From a virus, in IMG/VR virus record IMGVR_UViG_3300025598_000145, positions 1 to 27,150 of that record: 27,150 nt of DNA; one strand, 5' to 3'. The notes under the pieces are model-generated. The model made no database searches and was not told where the DNA came from. It saw only the letters and a list, made by a program, of their open reading frames with translations. The position numbers and the translations under genes were made by a program. Shown in pieces: positions 23,623-27,150 of the stretch; the first letter of the stretch is position 1; the number at the start of each line of letters is the position of its first letter.

Positions 23623-23780
23623 TGTCCTCCCCAACCTCCACCCTTAAAAACGGCGGGGGTAGCTTGGAAAATCTTACTCATAGACTGTTGGCAACAGACA
23701 GGGATACTGTCATCACCAAAAGACTGATAAATCTCTTGAACGCCTCCACAGACGTTGCACTTGTAATCGTAGTTAGGCAT
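23619..23780 (-). CDS. FmdB-family zinc ribbon protein (53 aa)
   Basis: Found by translating the gap. ATG at 23780 overlaps the previous stop (TAATG), and its TGA overlaps the next ATG (ATGA). The sequence begins MPNYDYKCNVCGGVQEIYQS and continues VCCQQSMSKIFQATPAVFKG then GGWGGQ. This matches the FmdB/Zn-ribbon family (MPxYDYxCxxCG..FE..QS...C.xC...., then a VFKGxGW ending). The second knuckle is CC rather than CxxC, so metal binding may be altered. FmdB-type proteins are small zinc ribbons of uncertain regulatory role and are common in actinobacteria and their phages. Confidence 0.85.
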   Translation of the reverse strand: MPNYDYKCNVCGGVQEIYQSFGDDSIPVCCQQSMSKIFQATPAVFKGGGWGGQ

Positions 23781-23914
23781 TATGCCTCTACCAGATCAGC
23801 ACCACACTCTGGGCAAGGAGATACATTCACAGTCTTTGCATCAGCGAGAAGTTCACCAATTTCAATATCGGCACTCCACTTGCAAGAAGGACACTTATAT
23901 TCTATTGTAGCCAT
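23780..23914 (-). CDS. Tiny zinc ribbon protein (44 aa)
   Basis: ATG at 23914 with GGAGAAG upstream, stop TAA at 23780-23782 overlapping the FmdB-like ATG. The sequence has two perfect knuckles, YKCPSCKW and SPCPECGADL, separated by 23 residues, which is a complete rubredoxin-like zinc ribbon. There is no other domain. Likely a small adaptor or nucleic-acid-binding factor. Too short for most gene finders but well supported by its signals on both sides. Confidence 0.8.
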   Translation of the reverse strand: MATIEYKCPSCKWSADIEIGELLADAKTVNVSPCPECGADLVEA

Positions 23915-23948
23915 TTACTTCTCCATACTTTCGGCGGGACGGGTGTAG

Positions 23949-24086
23949 TTACTCTTCAAATGACTGCTGGGTCTCCCAGATAGCATCCATCTGTTCTTTA
24001 CTTGGGACAATTGTAGCACTATGAGTAGTTTCGTACTCTTCAGCCCATTTGTCTAAATCTTCGGGTGTTACTTCTTTCTTTTCCAT
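23949..24086 (-). CDS. Small acidic protein (45 aa)
   Basis: ATG at 24086 with AAGGAAG four bases upstream, coded directly after the tRNA-Gln gene. Sequence begins MEKKEVTPEDLDKWAEEYET and ends IWETQQSFEE. It is helical and acidic with no cysteine. Good start signals and position in a run of small genes support it. Function unknown. Confidence 0.65.
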   Translation of the reverse strand: MEKKEVTPEDLDKWAEEYETTHSATIVPSKEQMDAIWETQQSFEE

Positions 24087-24113
24087 AATACTTCCTTACA
24101 TTCGTTGCCCTAG

Positions 24114-24184
24114 CTCCCGAACATGGATTCGAACCACAACTGAGTGCTCCAGAGGCACCTGTACTACCGTTATACGATTCGGGA
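24114..24184 (-). tRNA. tRNA-Gln (anticodon CTG)
   Basis: A complete 71-nt cloverleaf: acceptor TCCCGAA/TTCGGGA, D arm GTA/TAC, anticodon arm GGTGC-CTCTGGA-GCACT with CTG in the loop, and T arm TGTGG-TTCGAAT-CCATG. The weak first pair U1-A72 and discriminator G fit glutamine identity. CCA is not encoded. It serves CAG codons. Confidence 0.92.
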
Positions 24185-24243
24185 AAAAATATGGGCGGCA
24201 CGCAGATCGCAATCTTTCATACGGAATCACACTCGTACCGTCG

Positions 24244-24316
24244 CTGACCTTCCTGGGATCGAACCAGGGACAACTCGATTAACAGTCGAGTGCTCTGCCT
24301 GCTGAGCTAAAGGTCA
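24244..24316 (-). tRNA. tRNA-Asn (anticodon GTT)
   Basis: 73 nt: acceptor TGACCTT/AAGGTCA, D stem GCTC/GAGC, anticodon arm CTCGA-CTGTTAA-TCGAG with GTT, T arm CCTGG-TTCGATC-CCAGG, discriminator G. All stems pair perfectly. CCA is not encoded. Confidence 0.95.
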
Positions 24317-24415
24317 AAGTATCAGGTCGGTTTATCTTTCACCACGCCGTAAGGTCTCGTAACCGAGTCCCCTGATGAGACCGTCTAGGTCGTGCTAGCG
24401 TCCGCCTAGATACTT
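24317..24415 (-). ncRNA. Candidate tRNA-sized structured RNA between tRNAs
   Basis: A closing stem AAGTATC/GATACTT (24317-24323 with 24409-24415, 6-7 bp) brackets three possible arms: CTAGG/CCTAG (24385-24389 with 24405-24409), GGTCTC/GAGACC (24353-24358 with 24377-24382), and a weak CGG/CCG arm. The first base abuts the 5' end of tRNA-Asn. There is no TTC-type T loop and no normal anticodon loop, so it is not a standard tRNA. It could be a degenerate tRNA, a tRNA mimic or another small RNA. Confidence 0.4.
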
Positions 24416-24460
24416 GCGTAAACTTCAAACCAAATGAGAAGCAATACAAGTGTTACCTCG

Positions 24461-24534
24461 TTGCAGAGACGGGATTTGAACCCGTGACCTCTTGGTTATG
24501 AGCCAAGCGAGATGCCGAACTTCTCCACTCTGCG
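24461..24534 (-). tRNA. tRNA-Met (CAT), initiator-type
   Basis: 74 nt with anticodon CAT (CTTGG-CTCATAA-CCAAG). The acceptor is CGCAGAG/CTCTGCA, so the first pair is a C1-A72 mismatch, the hallmark of bacterial initiator tRNA. The D stem GAGA/TCTC gives the A11-U24 pair also typical of initiators, and the T loop is TTCAAAT. The anticodon stem has two rather than three consecutive G-C pairs above the loop (T29-A41 instead of G-C). Discriminator A. CCA is not encoded. Confidence 0.85.
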
Positions 24535-24537
24535 TCG

Positions 24538-24577
24538 GAGCCCCTAGCCACGTATTCGCCGTAGAAACTAGGGGCTC
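24538..24577 (-). other. 10-bp inverted repeat upstream of the tRNA cluster
   Basis: GAGCCCCTAG (24538-24547) and CTAGGGGCTC (24568-24577) are perfectly complementary with a 20-nt loop. On the minus strand the hairpin lies between the tRNA promoter and the 5' end of tRNA-Met and lacks a U tract. It may therefore be a precursor-processing signal rather than a terminator. Confidence 0.5.
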
Positions 24578-24584
24578 TACATAC

Positions 24585-24614
24585 AGTATAGCGTGATTAT
24601 TTGATTTTGATCAA
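24585..24614 (-). promoter_or_regulatory. Promoter of the tRNA cluster (minus strand)
   Basis: TTGATC (24609-24614, inside the end of hsp20) and TATACT (24585-24590) with an 18-bp spacer. The context GC-TATACTGTA is the same as at the hsp20 promoter. It would transcribe the tRNA-Met to tRNA-Gln cluster independently of hsp20. Confidence 0.6.
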
Positions 24615-25109
24615 CTTTGGTTGCAACTCTTCGGGTAGCTCTTGCTTCAAGAGAATACGAAGCATGCCGTCCTTCATCTCTGCTCCATCTACCACAACGT
24701 ACTCTGCCAACACGAAGTTTTGCTTGAAGTCACGGGTAGCGATTCCGTTGTGTACGTACTCGTCCACAGATGGCAGTTTAGAGCCTTCTACGGTCAACTG
24801 GAGCTCTTTTACTGTGATGGTGATATCTTCCTTACCAAAGCCTGCTACAGCGATCTCCAGGACGTAATTGTCCTTAGATTTGAAGATGTTGTATGGAGGA
24901 TAGCTAGCTTGCTTAGCTGCCTGGCTAACGCTCTCTAGAGTTTGCAAGAGCGGATCAAATCCAATAGCCCAACGATTAAACTGTGGGAACAAGGATTGGA
25001 TTGTTAGCGGCTGTGGAGGCGCTGGTTGCTTAGGATGCTTAGACCATGGGTCCTGATAACGATCCTTAAATGGATCATGTGGACCTGTATTTTGATATGG
25101 ATGTGCCAT
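24597..25109 (-). CDS. Small heat-shock protein, Hsp20/IbpA-like (170 aa)
   Basis: ATG at 25109 with AAGGAG eight bases upstream. Residues 1-50 are Pro/Gln-rich and end with RWAIGFDPLLQTLESV, the N-terminal signature of class A IbpA-type chaperones. The alpha-crystallin domain spans about 70-158: YPPYNIFKSKDNYVLEIAVA, GFGKEDITITV, then FVLAEYVVVDGAEMKDGMLR with the A-x-x-x-n-G-x-L motif. The C-terminus LIKIK carries the I-x-I-type anchor. It holds unfolding proteins as an ATP-independent chaperone. Hsp20 genes are recurrent in phages of aquatic bacteria and may aid head or tail assembly. It has its own promoter and a folded leader. Confidence 0.9.
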   Translation of the reverse strand: MAHPYQNTGPHDPFKDRYQDPWSKHPKQPAPPQPLTIQSLFPQFNRWAIGFDPLLQTLESVSQAAKQASYPPYNIFKSKDNYVLEIAVAGFGKEDITITVKELQLTVEGSKLPSVDEYVHNGIATRDFKQNFVLAEYVVVDGAEMKDGMLRILLKQELPEELQPKLIKIK

Positions 25110-25111
25110 AG

Positions 25112-25134
25112 TTATATCTCCTTAGACGATATAA
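25112..25134 (-). promoter_or_regulatory. AU-rich hairpin around the hsp20 ribosome-binding site (possible RNA thermometer)
   Basis: TTATATC (25112-25118) and GATATAA (25128-25134) form a 7-bp, almost all A-U stem. The 9-nt loop plus the first stem base hold AAGGAG (25118-25123), and the stem covers the spacer to the ATG at 25109. A weak hairpin over the start site of a heat-shock gene fits a heat-opened translation switch. Pairing is seen in the sequence; the role is inferred. Confidence 0.45.
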
Positions 25135-25140
25135 GTTAAC

Positions 25141-25163
25141 TAGAAGCCCATTCGGCGCTTCTA
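25141..25163 (-). other. Hairpin at the 5' end of the hsp20 leader
   Basis: TAGAAGC (25141-25147) pairs perfectly with GCTTCTA (25157-25163) around a 9-nt loop. The predicted transcription start lies at about 25162, so the mRNA would begin with this stem. It could protect the 5' end or take part in the thermosensor fold. Confidence 0.45.
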
Positions 25164-25168
25164 ATTAC

Positions 25169-25198
25169 AGTATAGCCGACTTTTAGAGATTTTGTCTA
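25169..25198 (-). promoter_or_regulatory. hsp20 promoter (minus strand)
   Basis: TAGACA (25193-25198) and TATACT (25169-25174) with an 18-bp spacer. The -35 box overlaps the stop codon of the upstream KTSR-like gene. The predicted start gives a leader of about 53 nt with two hairpins before the hsp20 ATG. Confidence 0.6.
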
Positions 25199-25732
25199 AC
25201 TAATGAACTCACCTTGTAATTGAGTGAAATTTGTCTTACTCCAAGGATGCCCGTCAAGACCGGATGATCTCAGATAGCGACCTGTAGAGTCTGACCTCTT
25301 CAAACCCTCCCATTGAGACTTAGCCACCCCGTCATACCGGATTAGAGGCTCTGGCTCCCCGGTAGGGTCATAGGTACCAGTTGCCTTGTTCTTCTTCACC
25401 GGAGCTCTAAAGATGATTACTAGCGTCTCGCTATCGTGATGATAGCCGCACTGCTCCGCTCTATCACGTTTATCTGCTTTGTCCGATTTATCACTTGTAG
25501 GTGCTTCAATCACCTCAAAGGTAGATGGCCATGTACCGATACGATTACGAGTAGGATTAAAATCAAACTCTTCATCTTGGAGCTCTTCTAGCTCCTCAGT
25601 AGCCTCAAGCTCTTGAGCTTCCCGCTCTGCTCGTTCCCTGGCAGTACGCTGTATTAGAGACTCACGCTTAGCAGGATATAACCGCCCATTCTTACCACGG
25701 TAATATCCCTCAGGAATGTTGTTATCTGCCAT
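25196..25732 (-). CDS. KTSR-like domain protein 2 (178 aa)
   Basis: ATG at 25732, with no Shine-Dalgarno. The -10 TATAGT ends 6 bases before the ATG, so the mRNA is probably leaderless. The N-terminal 100 residues are charged and helical (RESLIQRTARERAEREAQEL, then ATEELEELQDEEFDF). The C-terminal ~80 residues (CGYHHDSETLVIIFRAP, LIRYDGVAKSQWEGLKRSDS, TGRYLRSSGLDGHPW) match the KTSR-like core of the protein at 23197-23622. The extra coiled segment distinguishes the two. First gene of the leftward accessory block, facing the rightward control region. Function unknown. Confidence 0.8.
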   Translation of the reverse strand: MADNNIPEGYYRGKNGRLYPAKRESLIQRTARERAEREAQELEATEELEELQDEEFDFNPTRNRIGTWPSTFEVIEAPTSDKSDKADKRDRAEQCGYHHDSETLVIIFRAPVKKNKATGTYDPTGEPEPLIRYDGVAKSQWEGLKRSDSTGRYLRSSGLDGHPWSKTNFTQLQGEFIS

Positions 25733-25738
25733 GGTGTA

Positions 25739-25768
25739 ACTATACCACGCCCTGATAGGCCACTGTCT
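25739..25768 (-). promoter_or_regulatory. Leaderless-type promoter of the leftward accessory genes
   Basis: -10 TATAGT (25739-25744) lies 6 nt from the ATG at 25732, placing the transcription start on or next to the start codon. A weak -35 (GACAGT or AGACAG, 17-18 bp upstream) is present. Leaderless mRNAs are common in actinobacteria. Confidence 0.5.
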
Positions 25769-25820
25769 GCATTTAGAGTTTCCTGAGAATTATTTGAGCT
25801 TGCCTATTAGAAAACACCTA

Positions 25821-25834
25821 CCTATGATCATAGG
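25821..25834. promoter_or_regulatory. Palindromic operator-like site O1
   Basis: CCTATGATCATAGG is a perfect 14-bp palindrome. The same half-sites CCTATG/CATAGG recur at 26675-26688 and, with one change, at 26697-26710. It lies between the divergent genes, so it may be the binding site of a dimeric regulator. Confidence 0.5.
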
Positions 25835-26019
25835 AGACTTGAAATCCCCCGCCAATTTTTTACACAGTGATCTAACTCACTTTCCCGCCGTTTAGGCCAC
25901 TGCTTTGTCTATATACCCTCAACCCTCCGTCTCGTCTGCCAGAAGTTTGGGTAGCAGTAGTTTAAGGGTGGGGGTCACCCATCAGGGGCAGAAGGAAGGG
26001 CAAGGGTCACTCTCCCGTA

Positions 26020-26066
26020 GCCTGCGCTGGTGCTGAAATCACTAGCGTTCGATTCGCTAGGCAGGC
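26020..26066 (+). other. tRNA T-arm/acceptor-like minihelix
   Basis: CTAGCG-TTCGATT-CGCTAG (26042-26060) is a perfect 6-bp hairpin with a canonical T loop. GCCTGC (26020-26025) can pair with GCAGGC (26061-26066) directly adjoining it, giving an acceptor-plus-T-arm shape. There is no anticodon arm, D arm or CCA, so it is not a tRNA gene. It could be a tRNA-mimic RNA or the remains of a tRNA-derived attachment site. Confidence 0.35.
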
Positions 26067-26121
26067 ACGGGTCAAACCCCATAGGCACACCGTGTGTCTA
26101 TGTATCCGAAAGGAGATTGCC

Positions 26122-26628
26122 GTGTCCCAAAACACGACAGTCATGTCATGGGAGCAAATTGCTTCCGTGTCAAATGCCCCTGAGATATTCATTATCTCGC
26201 AATCAGCCAGCCGTTTTAAGAACGACAGCGAGAAAACTCCCGCTGATGTTCTTGGGCTCTTCACCAAGCGTTCTGCCGTGAAGTTAGTCCGTGCTGGCTA
26301 CATCTCTGCCAAGTCTGGTATGTCACCAGAAGCGGTCAAGAAATATCTTGACGCTATTGACCGTGCTTGGTCAGACATTGACATCGTTGATGATTCACGC
26401 ACCCAGCGTGTTATCCTCGAAGAGGTCAAGGAAAACCTCGAAGCGAAGGCTCCTAACTGGAAGCGTCGCTTCGATTCTGCTTCAGCCGTCCTAGAAGCCA
26501 TTATGGACGGCTCTGTCTCTGTCTCCACACTAGAGGGAGAGACCCTAGAGGCGTACAACCGCCTCGTTGCCTTCGTCGAAAACCAACTCGCCGAGCAAAT
26601 CGTCAAGTTCACGAGTGCTCTAGTCTAA
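26122..26628 (+). CDS. Unknown early-region protein (168 aa)
   Basis: I chose GTG at 26122 (AAAGGAG six bases upstream) over an in-frame ATG at 26092, which has no ribosome site. The protein is soluble, helical and acidic-to-neutral: TVMSWEQIASVSNAPEIFII, SRFKNDSEKTPADVLGLFTK, RAGYISAKSGMSPEAVKKYL, RVILEEVKENLEAKAPNWKR. A possible helix-turn-helix-like segment lies around residues 57-75, but the match is weak. First rightward gene after the divergent region and followed by a terminator, so probably expressed alone. No family recognised. A regulatory or host-takeover role is a guess from position. Confidence 0.75.
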   Translation: MSQNTTVMSWEQIASVSNAPEIFIISQSASRFKNDSEKTPADVLGLFTKRSAVKLVRAGYISAKSGMSPEAVKKYLDAIDRAWSDIDIVDDSRTQRVILEEVKENLEAKAPNWKRRFDSASAVLEAIMDGSVSVSTLEGETLEAYNRLVAFVENQLAEQIVKFTSALV

Positions 26629-26642
26629 TCGGCTAGACGGGA

Positions 26643-26671
26643 GAGTCGGGGGCATACCCTGCTCCCGACTC
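26643..26671 (+). terminator. Terminator-like hairpin after the 168-aa gene
   Basis: GAGTCGGG (26643-26650) pairs with CCCGACTC (26664-26671), 8 bp with a 13-nt loop, 15 bases after the stop codon. It is followed by CTTCCTATG, which is only mildly U-rich. Confidence 0.5.
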
Positions 26672-26674
26672 CTT

Positions 26675-26710
26675 CCTATGCTCATAGGTAGCAATATCTA
26701 TGGTCATAGG
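26675..26710. promoter_or_regulatory. Tandem operator-like sites O2 and O3
   Basis: CCTATGCTCATAGG (26675-26688) and TCTATGGTCATAGG (26697-26710) share the half-sites of the palindrome at 25821. Their centres are 22 bp apart, two helical turns, which would put bound dimers on the same DNA face. Confidence 0.5.
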
Positions 26711-26929
26711 TGGGAGTGGACCATCTAGCACAGCACCAGCACCCGTAAGGGCTAACAGACTGGTGGCTTATTGGAGATGCTAGCCTGCTGTCTCCCATAC
26801 GGAACCAGAGTGACTCTTGCCCAACTATAAAATCCAAGAAAAGCCACTGGCCGACTAGTCCCATGCCTGCGTAGCCGTAGGACCAGATTAGACGGCTGGT
26901 GGCTTCTCTATTATCAGGTAGTTGGTGGA

Positions 26930-26990
26930 AGATACATAGGTGTTTACGACTTAAACGCAGTGACTATTACAGTCCTGAGCCTATGTATCT
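26930..26990 (+). promoter_or_regulatory. Structured leader with 11-bp closing stem
   Basis: AGATACATAGG (26930-26940) and CCTATGTATCT (26980-26990) are perfectly complementary. Inside are GTTTA/TAAAC and GACT/AGTC mini-hairpins, so a three-way junction is possible. A separate hairpin ACTCTC/GAGAGT (26994-26999 with 27006-27011) follows just before the AAGGAGG of the 21-aa ORF. No known riboswitch class is recognised. Confidence 0.45.
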
Positions 26991-27029
26991 CTCACTCTCT
27001 ATCTGGAGAGTATCTACAAGGAGGTTATT

Positions 27030-27095
27030 ATGGAATGTCAGTGCTGTGGTTCAAATCCATGCCTAGAGGCATTGGATAATGAGGCTCAATCATGA
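27030..27095 (+). CDS. 21-aa Cys-rich peptide, coupled to next ORF
   Basis: ATG at 27030 with a near-perfect AAGGAGG about 7 nt upstream. The peptide starts MECQCCGSNPCLEALDNEAQ and ends at TGA, overlapping the next ATG as ATGA. Four cysteines in the first eleven residues could bind a metal or form a mini zinc knuckle. It may be a real microprotein or a leader peptide controlling the next gene. Its excellent ribosome site and the coupled stop favour translation. Confidence 0.55.
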   Translation: MECQCCGSNPCLEALDNEAQS

Positions 27096-27150
27096 GCCTC
27101 TTAGACCCTATGCAATCAGGTCTGCCTATCACTATCTTGTGGTTGGGTAG
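27092..27150 (+). CDS. Start of a rightward ORF, cut by window edge
   Basis: ATG at 27092 overlaps the stop of the 21-aa peptide. The 19 visible codons read MSLLDPMQSGLPITILWLG and stay open to the window end. The stretch LPITILWL is hydrophobic and could be the beginning of a membrane helix. Too little is visible for any further call. Confidence 0.45.
   Translation, partial: MSLLDPMQSGLPITILWLG

Larger units (their letters stand above)
25733..26121. other. Divergent intergenic control region (no gene)
   Basis: The 389 bp between the leftward KTSR-like gene and the rightward 168-aa gene hold a leaderless-type leftward promoter, a perfect 14-bp palindrome at 25821-25834, an A/T-rich patch near 25855, and a tRNA-arm-like fold at 26020-26066. 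No ORF with start signals is visible. The overlapping ORF on the minus strand (26007-26267) is treated as a shadow. Confidence 0.6.
26629..27029. other. Non-coding control region with operators and structured leader
   Basis: These 401 bp contain a terminator hairpin, two operator-like palindromes 22 bp apart, a repeated GTGGCTT (26763-26769 and 26899-26905) that can pair with AAGCCAC at 26841-26847, a possible -10 TATTAT near 26907, and the inverted repeat at 26930-26990. No convincing ORF is seen. The 60-aa minus-strand ORF at 26682-26864 has no supporting signals. Confidence 0.55.

Noticed and set aside
26020-26070. A full tRNA gene
   Set aside because: Only a T arm and a partial acceptor stem can be formed; no D or anticodon arm lies upstream, so it is kept only as a tRNA-like fold.
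26007-26267. 86-aa minus-strand ORF in the divergent region
   Set aside because: It overlaps the well-supported plus-strand 168-aa gene and has no ribosome site.
1-27150. CRISPR array or insertion sequence
   Set aside because: No regularly spaced direct repeats of 20-40 bp and no transposase or terminal inverted repeats were seen; the repeats in the fibre gene are coding and long.

Overview
The window is part of a tailed double-stranded DNA phage (or prophage) genome. It carries a terminase large subunit, portal, scaffold, N4-gp56-type major capsid protein, a connector, tail-fibre and adhesin genes, an endolysin, tRNAs and many very small ORFs packed with ATGA/TAATG start-stop overlaps. An actinobacterial host, probably aquatic, is my inference. 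The grounds are a proteasome-type Ntn-hydrolase (20S-type proteasomes are essentially actinobacterial among bacteria), a small zinc protein resembling an actinobacterial family, an apparently leaderless promoter, and moderate GC. No host gene is present to prove it.

Layout. Nearly all genes from 1 to 25732 lie on the minus strand and read right to left. (a) 22.5-25.7 kb is an accessory block: two paralogous KTSR-like proteins, a small heat-shock protein, tRNA-Met (initiator-type), tRNA-Asn and tRNA-Gln with an extra tRNA-sized folded element between them, three tiny ORFs (two zinc ribbons, one FmdB-like) and a proteasome-beta-like hydrolase. (b) 15.7-22.5 kb holds a secreted-looking or decoration protein with a PASTA-like segment and a strong terminator, then a train of hydrophilic proteins (one of 946 aa) and small basic or zinc-binding proteins ending in an HNH protein. 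(c) 15.0-15.7 kb is a plus-strand island: an endolysin with its own promoter and a structured 135-nt leader, divergent from the packaging promoter. (d) 14.98 kb down to 1 is the packaging, head and tail module: three small ORFs, TerL, a 135-aa protein, portal, scaffold, capsid, a 122-aa protein, a 448-aa connector, then fibre proteins with a 1052-aa repeat protein and a glycine-rich adhesin cut by the window edge. (e) 25.7-27.15 kb is the divergent regulatory region and the start of rightward genes: a 168-aa unknown, a terminator, palindromic operator-like sites, a structured leader, a 21-aa Cys-rich peptide and an overlapping partial ORF.

How it fits together. Several promoters share a TATACT-like -10 with a 17-18 bp spacer (packaging genes, endolysin, hsp20, tRNAs). 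The hsp20 ribosome-binding site sits in an AU-rich hairpin that could act as an RNA thermometer. Palindromes of the form CCTATG-NN-CATAGG occur three times in the rightward control region and are the best candidates for binding sites of a phage regulator. No tape measure, sheath, integrase or replication gene is visible here, so tail type and lifestyle cannot be settled from this window.
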